The position numbers were made by a program, and so were the translations under genes. Of a stretch of 64,000 nt of DNA, positions 23,901 through 29,913 are shown one piece after another. Every line of letters starts with the position of its first letter. Position 1 is the first letter of the stretch. The stretch spans positions 1-64,000 of the forward strand of contig JAKCPI010001978.1 in NCBI GenBank assembly GCA_023213315.1, in the 5' to 3' direction. The stretch comes from Euborellia annulipes (lineage: Eukaryota > Arthropoda > Insecta > Dermaptera > Anisolabididae). The notes below the pieces were generated by a model that worked only from the letters and a program-made list of their open reading frames with translations, had not been told where the DNA came from and searched no databases.

Positions 23901-26272
23901 TTCAATGTTTCTTATGGAAGAAGGAAAGAAGGAATTCTTTCCATTAGCTCAATTAAGTTGCTCCTTTGAAAGTTTATGGTGAATGTAGTTCAAATGAAAG
24001 ACAATTTGTAATTTTCTATAATTGATTTGTTGAACTTATACTAATGAAATTGAATGATGAATTATTTTATCGATCTTTTTTAATAAATTCATAGGTGCAC
24101 TCTGTTCCAGTATCATTTACACGAGGCATGTCAAACACGCGGCCCGCCAATACATAGATTGATGCCCGCCGAGACGTTTTGAAAAAAAGATTGAGTCTAA
24201 TATATATATACATAGTATAATCATTCTAACAATCGTATTTTATTAATTTTTTGCAATACAAACAGGCGACCCCCAACTTAGTACAAAATAGATCATATGG
24301 CCCGCAATATCATGCCTGATTTACACCATCTTTAGAACCCTTATTTCAACCACCCAAATAAATAAAGAAATCAAATATCTTGCTACGTCTAAAAAATCAA
24401 CAACAAAAATAGTTATCTAATTACTGCTGTAAATTGGAAATCTTTGCCATAAAGCTGATTCAAAGATGAGATGTTTTCAACTCAATATTAGCTCAACTGT
24501 TCCTGCTAATCATAAATAGTATTGTAAGTAAAATATTTACAATTTTATTTTCGCCAGAATATTTTATTAATAAATGAAGGTTGCTCTTTCATGATTGTTG
24601 CTGAAGTGGTTAATTTTCTTAAAGGTTGGAATTCCTGTATGCAGCCATGTGAAAATAAAAAAAAAATAAGGCAACAAGAAGGTAATTATTTTTATTTTCA
24701 CCTGGCTGCATCCGGGAATCCCGTCCCTTGCAAAAATTAATTATTTTCTTTCCTGTCTCACTATGAATGATTCAATACTTATATTCGGGGAACATAATTA
24801 CGGGATAGCCAAATAATAAGTTATTGAGTTTGTCAGTACATATTTACTTTTGAGATGCTCAAGGAGGCAAAATTTTAATTATTAGAAGATGAGTCAGACA
24901 AAAAAATATTTTTATAAAATAAAATATTTACTCTCCAACCTATTGTTTTCGTTATAAATATTAAAATCAAGTGAAAAATTTGGAGCCCTTTAGTCAAGAA
25001 TGCATTTAAAATATACAGGGTTGAAATTATAATCTTTGAAGGAATTGCACAATAATGGCAAAAACAAAAATATATTATCCACAAAAATATTTTTTTTAAT
25101 AGAAAAGGAATTTAACTAATAATTATTTTATTTATGTAATTTTATTTCTAATCAAGCTGAGCAATAGAGAACAATAAAATGTAGCCCACATGTGCTCTGA
25201 CCTGAATAGGTTGAATCCTTCTCCTTGTATTTTGAATGCATTCAAAATATACAAGGTTGATTAAAAAGCAATTTAATTCATTTTAATATATATATAGCAA
25301 ATGTACAAATTGCCGGATGGAGGGAGAGAGGGTCATAAAGTTATATGAAGCTATTCAAAATTATTTAGGGATAAAGATTGTGATTCAATTTATTCAATCT
25401 AAGGGATTGAAACTTTTGAAATTATACTGCGATAGGGTTAAAGATTGAAGGAATTTCGGAAGGCGAAACGCGAGTGACCCCGAAAAACTCTAAAAAAAGT
25501 TGTCACAAATTTTGAGGCGAGTAAACCCCCTGTTGGGCGCCTCAAAGTTCAGGTCGGGGAAATTTTGATTGTGCATAAAATAAAGATCGAACTTAATAAT
25601 CCAGCCATCAACAACCATGAAAATATAGAATATTTTGTGCTTTGAACCCTTATTATTTTTGTTTTTATTTATTAAAATTTTGACTTCCCTTTCCGAGTGA
25701 AGACCTAAAGAATCTCCAAATTTTAATTTTTAAATGAATGAGTTTGGATGTCGTTTTTTGTCCCTTTCTCACTTTTTTTTATTCTTAACTACTTTAGATT
25801 AAATAATATATTTATTTTATTTAAAAAAAAAACCATTGAAGGAGGAGAAATTATTTGTGTGCATTGTAAAATTTTAATAATAAGTTAATAATAGAAATAT
25901 AAAGATTTTAATTTTTTTCATAACATTGTTAACGATTTATTTGAAATTCCTTAAGATTGTAATGAATGAATCATTTGTTTATCCGCGGTATACGGTTGAG
26001 TGACCGAAGCAGGTGTAAAAAAAAATTGTAAGAAATAAGCGCAGCGTGACTTTGAAAGAAAAAAGCCTTGCAAGGTCGAAGCAACTTGGAAGAATCGGGA
26101 TTCGGCCGGGCCTCCTTGAACTTTCTCTCCGATTCCCGATTTTCAGGAAATGATGATAAAATTAAATAAATAAATAATTGTAGAAAATTTACTCACCATT
26201 GGTAAGCATTTTAAGAACAGTTAAAATCGTAATAGCTTGCACCATTGTGGGAAGGGCCTTGAGTGTTTTCAT
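2330..26272 (-). CDS. PAN/apple and ZP-domain apical matrix protein, NompA/Trynity-like (18 exons)
   Basis: This is a single-pass secreted or membrane-tethered matrix protein of the arthropod PAN-ZP class, which assembles in apical extracellular matrix or cuticle (NompA links sensory dendrites to cuticle). I built it by reading GT/AG borders and checking phase. Exons: 26197-26272, 16396-16481, 14961-15222, 14361-14490, 14073-14224, 12803-12935, 12297-12439, 10407-10715, 10135-10251, 8441-8889, 8188-8312, 7218-7375, 6979-7157, 6775-6914, 4594-4981, 2788-2949, 2538-2698, 2330-2465. They sum to 3306 nt, 1101 residues plus stop, in frame throughout. Order: signal peptide, four PAN-like modules, Gly-rich region, fifth PAN, ZP, RRKR cleavage site at 965-968, TM helix near 1034-1055, tail of about 45 residues. 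Five PAN-like modules plus ZP match NompA as I recall it; Trynity is the alternative. The last exon could instead be spliced onward, because the stop overlaps a possible donor. Confidence 0.88.
3012..4566. mobile_element. 1.55-kb inverted-repeat DNA transposon filling intron 15 of gene 1
   Basis: The ends read TAGAGCCCGGATGTTAATGC on the left and, in reverse, GTAGAGCCCGGATGTTGATG on the right. The flanks GTAATGAT (3004-3011) and TTAATGAT (4567-4574) match at 7 of 8 bases, consistent with an 8-bp target duplication. Many ATATGCA-like motifs lie near both ends, as hAT subterminal repeats often do. It has no intact transposase and contains a nested hAT miniature (3389-3787). The intron is 2950-4593, so only about 80 bp of it lies outside this element. 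Confidence 0.8.
3389..3787. mobile_element. hAT-type miniature, CCGAAACCG family, copy 1
   Basis: Ends are TAGGGTCCGACCGAA and, in reverse, TAGGAACCGACCGAA. The 8-bp flanks are identical: CTTAAAAC at 3381-3388 and 3788-3795. The interior is dense in GGCCGAAACC-type repeats that fold on themselves. It is nested inside the 3012-4566 element. Confidence 0.93.
4594..7157 (-). CDS. Gene 1 exons 13-15: ZP domain
   Basis: Exons 6979-7157, 6775-6914 and 4594-4981 encode residues about 714-949. ZP-N hallmarks are SQQCSEDGMEF, YDRCFFRG, YPDCGTAR and RYNLTCLFRG. ZP-C hallmarks are a linker strand (VRLLILYQGRP), VGDPLTFRLE, YGCPVDN, and the terminal RTCRDGCQP. With the AYC of exon 16 this gives the eight cysteines expected. 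ZP domains polymerise into extracellular filaments. Junction phases are 1, 0, 2 and 0. The 1.8-kb intron between exons 14 and 15 is full of foldback repeats. Confidence 0.93.
5100..5745. repeat. Palindromic TCTGGTGTG repeat and AT-rich DNA in intron 14 of gene 1
   Basis: The arms at about 5541-5581 (ACACAAAAAAATCTGG onward) and 5606-5646 (ending CCAGATTTTTTTGTGT) form an inverted repeat. Half-copies of the same sequence lie at 9511-9545, 42272-42345 and 52880-52935. The rest is AT-rich, with no gene seen. Confidence 0.65.
5749..6500. repeat. Large foldback: two GGGAATGACTTCCCC units tail to tail
   Basis: The left arm (5749-6136) and right arm (about 6140-6500) are inverted copies of about 330 bp sharing the blocks AATCAAAACAAAATCATACA and CACCTGGAAGTAGTACTTTA. 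The outermost 60 bp of the left arm has no mirror on the right. A third, solo unit is at 1436-1838. Transcribed in intron 14 of gene 1, it would form a very long hairpin RNA. Confidence 0.85.
7218..8312 (-). CDS. Gene 1 exons 11-12: fifth PAN module
   Basis: Exon 11 (8188-8312) encodes a basic lead-in (VGVRLRVRRQFIRRITS) and PLCERECADERAFICRSFNY. Exon 12 (7218-7375) continues RSYAVAYGPGGDNCELSDRG and ends GGFGDCLD. The CxxxC, FICRSFNY and NCELSD elements fit a PAN fold of about residues 620-713, placed directly before the ZP domain, as in NompA. The junction is phase 2, like modules two and three. The 812-bp intron between them holds the hammerhead-like repeat at 7440-8005. Confidence 0.87.
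7440..8005. repeat. Inverted repeat flanking a hairpin-ended-repeat fragment, intron 11 of gene 1
   Basis: The left arm 7455-7550 contains AAGTTTCGTCCTATTAGACA, mirrored at about 7848-7945. Between them lies a fragment of the high-copy repeat. The right arm on the plus strand carries the hammerhead-like motif at 7868-7921. At 7955-8003 there is a copy of the hairpin end of the dispersed repeat. Confidence 0.75.
7868..7921 (+). ncRNA. Hammerhead-ribozyme-like motif
   Basis: In order: GGCC (7868-7871), CTGATGA (7872-7878), a hairpin segment ending GGAC, GAAA (7895-7898), an ACTT...AAGT stem whose first A and last T are the expected A-U pair, GTC (7915-7917), then GGCC (7918-7921), which pairs with the first GGCC. 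That is a full type I hammerhead order with helices I and III intact. The weak point is helix II, where a 4-base UGAC insert lies between CTGATGA and the GTC:GAC stem, so activity is uncertain. It is on the strand opposite to gene 1 transcription. Confidence 0.55.
8441..10251 (-). CDS. Gene 1 exons 9-10: glycine-rich low-complexity region
   Basis: Exon 9 (10135-10251) encodes THYVDGDNFGGGGGYRPD and a Pro-rich end. Exon 10 (8441-8889) encodes about 149 residues dominated by Gly with Tyr, Ser and Pro: repeated GGGGY and GGGYVGG units, then GPGPGG and PGDRPGYGSFGGG, ending SSRCDEGDNFRQ. Such GGY repeats are typical of cuticle and silk-like matrix proteins and suggest a flexible or cross-linkable spacer between the N-terminal PAN modules and the PAN5-ZP part. 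The GC and codon make-up of exon 10 differs sharply from its AT-rich surroundings, as expected for poly-Gly coding. Phases 1 and 0 fit their neighbours. Confidence 0.85.
9046..9430 (+). repeat. High-copy hairpin-ended dispersed repeat, near full copy
   Basis: It begins near GTATTGCGATCATGTCAAAA and includes TTTTGAGGTCCCCTGAGTCC, GGCCAAAAAGTACTAGTA-like and AAGTACACTTTAC blocks. The same order is seen at 41780-42130, 51540-51770, 52377-52765 and in reverse at 61190-61690. Better-preserved copies start with a TCTCTATATA hairpin. I see no coding capacity and no clear target duplication. Confidence 0.8.
9633..9982 (+). repeat. Four copies of GTAACCTCCATG in 350 bp
   Basis: GTAACCTCCATGG occurs at 9633-9645 and 9948-9960, GTAACCTCCATAGG at 9806-9819 and GTAACCTCCATG at 9971-9982. 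The spacing is irregular, so it is not a simple tandem array. The motif lies in intron 9 of gene 1; its function is unknown. Confidence 0.6.
10407..10715 (-). CDS. Gene 1 exon 8: degenerate fourth PAN module
   Basis: The exon encodes about 103 residues opening RGYDTPDNSITPGTSQLF, low in cysteine, followed by a PAN-like core: SECLDECLRQTSFNCRSAVY, then RVCRLSRFNQRDG. The first and last cysteines of a full PAN fold are not present, so only the central half-cystine set is kept. The start is fixed at the acceptor CCCACAG because an in-frame TGA lies just upstream. The phase 1 donor (A|GTAAGG) joins exon 9. The opening segment may act as a spacer. Confidence 0.78.
10935..11205. repeat. Foldback miniature in intron 7 of gene 1
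   Basis: The arm at about 10938-10980 (GCAGATAGTGCTAACCCACA) is mirrored at 11151-11196 (TGTGGGTTAGCACACAATCT). The arms are about 45 bp with several mismatches. No coding sequence is present. Confidence 0.7.
11303..11866 (+). mobile_element. Internally deleted Tc1/mariner-type transposon
   Basis: Terminal inverted repeats of about 50 bp start AGGGTGTCTCAAAAAAAT at the left and end ATTTTTTTGAGACACCCTG at the right, flanked by TA. The element is only about 560 bp, so most of the transposase gene is missing, but a 3' coding remnant survives. Confidence 0.88.
11460..11784 (+). pseudogene. Mariner-type transposase C-terminal remnant with frameshift
   Basis: The plus-strand frame carries FHQDGVPPHYHRDIGAHLD and FPDTWIGRRG; a second frame then carries PPDLTPMNFFFYLKD and CLENNGNQF. 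In intact mariner/IS630 DDE transposases these are one continuous stretch holding the second and third catalytic Asp (QDGAPPH and PDLTP). The change of frame at about 11585-11605 and the missing N-terminal half mark it as dead. Confidence 0.88.
11938..12196. mobile_element. Foldback Penelope-like terminal repeats with hammerhead-like core
   Basis: The arms read TTGATGGACTCCTCTCACAT on the left and its mirror ATATGAGAGGAGTCCATCAA on the right. On the minus strand the left arm has CTGACGA (reverse of 12017-12023), a segment ending GTTC, GAAA (reverse of 11992-11995) and TATC. The plus-strand arm keeps GAAATATC but has lost CTGANGA. The order resembles hammerheads of Penelope-like retroelement terminal repeats. 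Confidence 0.6.
12297..12935 (-). CDS. Gene 1 exons 6-7: third PAN module
   Basis: Exon 6 (12803-12935) encodes VERRCDGLAVFIKEVNIML and then LEQCKTKCVREDR. Exon 7 (12297-12439) continues FICRSIEFDEKNSHCSLSEE and ends near YDFLCLDN. Cysteine order and the FICRSxEFD core match the second module, and both modules are cut by an intron at the same place and phase (2). It covers about residues 236-327. The exon 7 donor is A|GTACGT, phase 1; I chose it because it keeps frame with exon 8. Confidence 0.85.
13098..13270. mobile_element. Fragment related to the 3012-4566 transposon end
   Basis: AAAGCCCGGATTCCTATGCA resembles the terminus at 3012 and is followed by several TGCATATT motifs like the subterminal repeats of that element. 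No matching right end is seen, so it is a truncated copy. Confidence 0.5.
13533..13776. mobile_element. hAT miniature, GGGCGGAT family, copy 1
   Basis: Ends are CAAGGGCGGATACAAGG and, in reverse, CAGTGGCGGATCCAG, with an exact 8-bp duplication CACAAGTG at 13525-13532 and 13777-13784. It sits in intron 5 of gene 1 (12936-14072). Internal blocks such as TTATATTCTGGCAAACAAG are shared with the copies at 46584 and 60379. Confidence 0.93.
14073..14490 (-). CDS. Gene 1 exons 4-5: second PAN module
   Basis: Exon 4 (14361-14490) encodes ETECPNRRYVFERHPRKK and ends in TDCEDR; exon 5 (14073-14224) continues CLNEFSFVCRSASYDS and MRLCSMSRFTWR. The six cysteines, the FxCRSxxYD core and the LCxLSR-like element are the clearest PAN signature in the gene. 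The module covers about residues 142-235. The exon 4/5 junction is phase 2 and rebuilds an Arg codon. The same split position recurs in the third PAN module, suggesting that the modules arose by duplication of a two-exon unit. Confidence 0.88.
14961..16481 (-). CDS. Gene 1 exons 2-3: first PAN/apple-like module
   Basis: Exon 2 (16396-16481) encodes about 28 residues starting QTTCNQGVGRIVYERLPD and is joined in phase 0 to exon 3 (14961-15222). Exon 3 contributes EKCQELCLRD, the PCTSFDF core and a late STCYLTRE cysteine. The C...CxxxC...C(T/S)SF...C pattern is that of PAN/apple folds, which bind protein or carbohydrate partners. The module spans roughly residues 29-141. The donor of exon 3 is T|GTAAGT and the acceptor is TTTACAG, both consensus. 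Between the exons lies a 1.17-kb intron containing a terminal-inverted-repeat element (15271-15770). Confidence 0.8.
15271..15770. mobile_element. Inverted-repeat element in intron 2 of gene 1
   Basis: The ends AGGGCGCTTCAGGAGGTTCG and CCTCCTGAAGCCCCT are inverted with a few mismatches. A hairpin-ended repeat fragment lies inside at 15570-15640. A related left end in reverse is at about 39840-39970 in the PLC gene. Confidence 0.7.
17555..17811. mobile_element. TA-flanked Tc1/mariner-type miniature
   Basis: The ends CAGGGTCACTGCTAATT and AAATTTGCAGTCACCCTG are inverted and flanked by TA on both sides (17553-17554, 17812-17813). Inner blocks GGACACTGTAACA and TGTTACAGTGTCCT extend the inverted arms. 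No transposase is present. Confidence 0.85.
18464..18700. mobile_element. Inverted-repeat miniature (ACACGGTG ends)
   Basis: AAGGTGGAATCACACGGTGC at the left matches the reverse of CACACCGTGTGAATCATACTT at the right. The element is about 240 bp and non-coding. Confidence 0.75.
19050..19260. other. GC-richer block inside intron 1 of gene 1
   Basis: About 210 bp with clearly higher GC than its surroundings, resembling the block before the gene 1 start at 26273. It has a minus-strand CCTATTGG-type CCAAT element at its right edge (about 19255-19262). It might be an alternative promoter or first exon. No splice-compatible coding frame is evident. Confidence 0.3.
19504..19912. repeat. Long inverted-repeat element of about 410 bp
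   Basis: The outer arms AACAACTTTGAAAATTCATA and TATGAATTTTCAAAGTTGT are exact mirrors. Inner arms include TTGCGTTAAAGATG and CATCTTTAACGCAA. The whole behaves as one foldback transposon, non-coding. Confidence 0.8.
20065..20445. mobile_element. TA-flanked inverted-repeat miniature
   Basis: AGGTGTGCGTCTCGA at the left and TCGAGAAGCGCACCT at the right are inverted with two mismatches, flanked by TA. The interior is AT-rich and non-coding. Confidence 0.7.
21308..22129. repeat. Foldback with TCGCGCATAAGCCC blocks plus an adjacent half copy
   Basis: The element at 21521-22129 starts TAGGGTGGGCC and ends GGCCTACCCTA. Its arms hold CTTCCGGTCGCGCATAAGCC and the mirror TATGCGCGACCGGAAG. A further partial copy (GGTCGCGCATAAGCCCCAAA) lies just upstream at about 21363. 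At least three arm-like copies are thus clustered, suggesting nested insertion. Confidence 0.75.
23289..23702. mobile_element. Inverted-repeat element with GGGACCTCTTGTCGG ends
   Basis: AAAAAGGGACCTCTTGTCGG near 23305-23324 and CCGACAAGAGGTCCCTTTT near 23667-23685 are mirrors, and similarity extends outward to 23289 and 23702. No coding sequence is present. Confidence 0.8.
24123..24318. mobile_element. hAT miniature with CAGGCATG ends
   Basis: It lies between exact 8-bp copies of ATTTACAC (24115-24122 and 24319-24326). The left end is GAGGCATGTCAAACACGCGG and the right end reads CAGGCATGATATTGCGGG in reverse. GCGGCCCGCC and GGCCCGC boxes lie at both sides. Confidence 0.88.
24624..24723. repeat. 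Short palindrome
   Basis: GCAGCCATGTGAAAATAAAA and TTTTATTTTCACCTGGCTGC are mirrors over about 35-40 bp, with a 25-bp centre. The ACCTGGCTGC end also appears near 57140, suggesting a shared element family. Confidence 0.6.
26197..26272 (-). CDS. Gene 1 exon 1: start codon and signal peptide
   Basis: The exon begins with ATG and encodes about 25 residues: a Lys-containing start (MKTLKALPTM) followed by a hydrophobic stretch (VQAITILTVLKML), a plausible secretion signal. It ends in phase 1 at a strong donor, G|GTGAGT. Splicing to 16481 restores an Ala codon and then QTTC. The start is chosen because it is the only ATG that puts a signal peptide in frame with the first cysteine-bearing exon. The following intron is about 9.7 kb. 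Confidence 0.8.
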
Positions 26273-26545
26273 TTTGCTGGCCAAAGCTAACTGGACATGT
26301 TAGTCTAACGAGAGGCTCGTTTCAACTGGCCGAGGATTCTTCCTGGGGGTGATTGTTCTGCTCAATGTTCCCGACGGGAAAAGGGTCCAGCAGGCTGGGA
26401 GGCCTTGGCAGACCGGAACTGCGGACTATTGTCCACACAGTTTCCGGTCGCCACAATCGCGGGGTCACTGGAATCAGAGATAGTCATCGGTCAAGCTCTC
26501 TGACCAAACGTGCCAAAAACACTCCCTTGCAGTCAGCCAAAATCT
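26273..26545 (-). promoter_or_regulatory. GC-richer block upstream of gene 1 start, probable 5' UTR or promoter
   Basis: This roughly 270-bp block stands out by composition from the AT-rich flanks and directly precedes the start codon of gene 1. It has no convincing coding frame. Its position suggests 5' UTR plus core promoter, but I see no clear TATA box, so the transcription start is unknown. Confidence 0.4.
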
Positions 26546-27234
26546 AGAAAAGTCGCAAATTGGTATTTTGGATTATAATGGAAATATAAAACAATCATAA
26601 TCATCTATAAATAATATGAATAATCCATATTTGGAGAAAAGAGATGACAGACAGAGAGGATGTGACAGGGGATTAAGTAGGATTACAACCATCCTTTCAT
26701 AAATTTAGAGAACATTTTTTTTAAATCAACAAAAAACAAAAACAAAAATGTTTTTATTTTTAATAAAAATAATTAATCAAGGTGTTAATTAATTTTGGGG
26801 TGTGAAGAGTGTTCGAATTAAAAAATTATTATCAAGAAAAAGTAGCAATTTTACTGTCTATCTCTGGGAAATAATTAAATATTGTTGGTTAGTTTTTTCC
26901 TTACTTATTTGGGAATAAAAAAATCTATTTATGATGACATACAAAAAGTAAATAGTTTAGAAAAAAAAAAAAACTATTTGGAATACAATGAATCCAATTT
27001 AGAATAAAAATAATAATAACATAGAGTCAGAGTCCACAAAAGTTATTGACCTTTTACACAAATAATACAACATATAGATTAAATCTTCGGTTAATCCATT
27101 CAGAAGAGAAAATATTTTCATATTAAATATTTATTAAATGAAATTTTTAATAATAATCTAATAATTATGAAATTCCATTCCGAGGTCTTTGTCAAAAGTC
27201 AACTAGGAGTTAAGATAATTTTTAATACAATACC

Positions 27235-27545
27235 TCTCTTTTTTCTGTCCTGATATTTTGCTGAGTGGGCAGGAGTGGAAAAAGTAGCAATTGGAAGAAG
27301 GTATGCCATTCTTGAATCAGGCAACTTGTGGTATCCATCTATGTGCTCACCAAATATGATCACTTGAGTAATTTTTAATAGAGCTCGTCGAAAGTCTAGT
27401 ATTAAGGCGACCATCGTAAATTCTAGACCTTGTAAGACTCTCTGCAATAACATAAGTAATAATATCAATAAGTTGAGCTGCTGAGTGGGCAGGAGATGAA
27501 AGACTGGTAATAGGAGGAAGGTATGCCATGCCATGCCATTCTTAA
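27235..27545 (-). other. Two related coding-like segments (MAYL...SPAHSA)
   Basis: On the minus strand two 55-65 bp segments are similar in DNA and in translation: MAYLPPITSLSSPAHSAAQ (from 27480-27543) and MAYLLPIATFSTPAHSAKYQ (from 27260-27314). The second continues DRKKR and meets a possible donor. No domain is recognised and there is no surrounding gene model. They could be duplicated exons of an unknown gene or a repeated non-coding unit. Confidence 0.25.
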
Positions 27546-29145
27546 AGACAAAAGTTAAATATTCTAAATATTATTTGTCCAATATTTAAAGAAAATTGTT
27601 TGTCTTCTAGTAATGTGAAATATAAATACAATCAAATTTTCAAATTAAATTGTTTGCAAATTCCCAATATGAATTTTAATGAAATTTGACAGTAAATGCT
27701 GTACCATTTTTGCACAGTCTAAATTATAAAATTCCAAATGTCTTAAATAATTAAATGTTTTATATATTATTGAATGCATTAATTTAATAAATGAAATATA
27801 AAATATGATGATGATATATTAATTATATTATATATATATATATATTATATTAAAGCTGAAATATGATTGGTATTTTTTTTAGACAAAGTATTTATGATGA
27901 ATTGATGAATTTAAATTAATTACTTACGGTTTGGAATAAAAAGATGTTATAGACAACCTCATTTGAAGTCATGATTTAATTAGATATAAATAGGCGGGAT
28001 TGTTAAATGGATTTTTCTCACGCCTGTTCATCTTCCTAGGCCATTTTCCATTACGTCATAGAAGAGCGAATTCAAAAACATGATGAAATTTCGAAATTCA
28101 ATGAATACTAATGTCTAACAAAATAAAATAAAATGTTATAGTATTAATACTATTTCATTTAATGAATAAATAAAAGAAAAATAAATTAAATTTTTCTAAA
28201 ATAAACTTAATTTGAAAAGTATTTTAATATAAAAACGTGCTATGATATTTTTTCTTTTTGAATTTTCAAAAAATAAATTATCAGAATATGGAAATTTTTG
28301 ATACACAGTGGCGTAGCGTGGATTAATAAAATAATAAATTTTTTATTACAATTAATTAAGTATTTTAAATAATTTTACATAATTTAAACAACAAAAAAAT
28401 CTATATTTGTCTTTATGAATGTACTTCTATTTTGTATTCTTTGATTCCAGGTCTTCAAGATCACCATGTTCAAGATAAAGTGCGAAATTTTTTTGTGAAT
28501 TTTTATCAAGTGGTTTTAGTTTTTATAAATCAACTTGTTTTATCTTAAATTGTGAGTATTATATAAATTATATCCATAAAATGAATAATATTAATATATT
28601 AATATAAGATCCAAGTAATATTCAGGAATATTAGAGCATTTATGTTAAGCTTTGAATCGGTAATTGATGCTTGCTGAAAAATTGGCCTTGGCCATCTTTT
28701 TTATTTTAACTTTTTCTTTCCAACTCACACAGATATCACATATGAAATATTTTTTGATAATTTCTAAAAGCGTTTAATTTTATTTAATACTATATTTTTA
28801 AAGTGAAACTTTTATTTTATCCCATCAAATTTTTTCGCTCTTCTATTAGCATGTCGCGTTACAGGGCCGTGAAGCTACAAGCCATGACGTCACAAGCTGT
28901 GACGACAAAAATAGAAAAGTTGAAAAAATATAATTTTTAAAATAATTTAAAATGATTCAAATCTTCAATTACTAAATAAATATTGTTTATTAAGTTCAGA
29001 TTAAAAACGCGATTTAAATACTTAATTGAATAATTTTCTGAAAATTTTCAGTTAAACACCTACGATCCGAAAAAAGTTTCACTTGCATCTTGGTTTCAAA
29101 ATTCGAATGTCCCAATGTGCCTAGTGTCCCAATGTCCCGCCCTCT

Positions 29146-29386
29146 CAGGGCCGGATCTAGGGGGGGGCAGTGGGTGCACGTGCCCCGGGCGGCAGATATC
29201 AGGGGGCGGCAAATTTTGCGTCTCTAAAAAAAAAGGTAACAAAATATTTTTTCGGACGGGAAAATTTGGTTCCGCGAAAAAAAAAAAAAATTTCGCAGAA
29301 AAATTTTTGAGATCAGGGAAAATTTTAAGGAGGGGGCGGCAAATTAAATTTTGCCCCCCCTAAAAAATCTCCTAGTTCCGGCCCTG
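29146..29386. mobile_element. hAT miniature, CAGGGCCGG family, copy 1
   Basis: Ends are CAGGGCCGGATCTAGG and, in reverse, CAGGGCCGGAACTAGG. The duplication CGCCCTCT is exact at 29138-29145 and 29387-29394. The interior has G runs and GGGGGCGGCAAATT repeats. It is related to the copy at 60978-61171. Confidence 0.93.
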
Positions 29387-29604
29387 CGCCCTCTCCCCTA
29401 TATATTTCTTAATGAGCTACATATGTATGTGTAACAAACTATCTGAACCAAGTGAAATTCGATTGTGGCTCATGATTCAGAAAAGGCGAGGGAATCTCAT
29501 AGATGGGCCCGAGCAAAATACTGTCTGCTATTTGATTAAAACAAAAATTGGGAAAAGTGGATGCTCACTTTTAATGAAAATTAATACAAAAATAAATGAA
29601 ACAA

Positions 29605-29913
29605 TACAGCTAAACCTCGACAAGTCGAAAACAAATTAAATTTAGATATTCATTCTCATTTCGTTGATTAATAACTCGTAACCTTTTGACATTCATAAAG
29701 CATGTATGGAGGCAGAGGCAGCCAAGAAACAAATGCTCTGAATGCTTTCTCCAATCAGCTGGAAACGTTTCGGTTCATTTACGTTTCCAGCTGATTGGTG
29801 AAAGCATTCAGAGCATTTTTTCTTAGCTGCCTCTGCCTCCATACATCGTTTATTAATTGTCTATAGCCACAACTTGCACCTTTTTAGATTCGACTTATCG
29901 AGTTTAGAGTGTA
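29605..29913. mobile_element. Pogo/Tigger-like foldback with a near-perfect 65-bp palindrome
   Basis: The outer ends CAGCTAAACCTCGACAAGTC and, in reverse, CACTCTAAACTCGATAAGTC are flanked by TA, resembling pogo-type termini. Inside, 29702-29768 (ATGTATGGAGGCAGAGGCAG to AGCTGGAAACG) is mirrored at 29785-29846 with few differences. It is non-coding. Confidence 0.75.

Larger units (their letters stand above)
16482..26196 (-). other. Intron 1 of gene 1 (9.7 kb), transposon-rich
   Basis: No exon is convincing in this interval. It holds inverted-repeat elements at 17555-17811, 18464-18700, 19504-19912, 20065-20445, 21521-22129, 23289-23702, 24123-24318 and 24624-24723. A GC-richer block lies at 19050-19260. 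The remainder is AT-rich and featureless to me. Confidence 0.75.

Noticed and set aside
29412..29639. 75-codon frame between the genes
   Set aside because: It has no recognisable motif and an AT-rich composition like the surrounding non-coding DNA.
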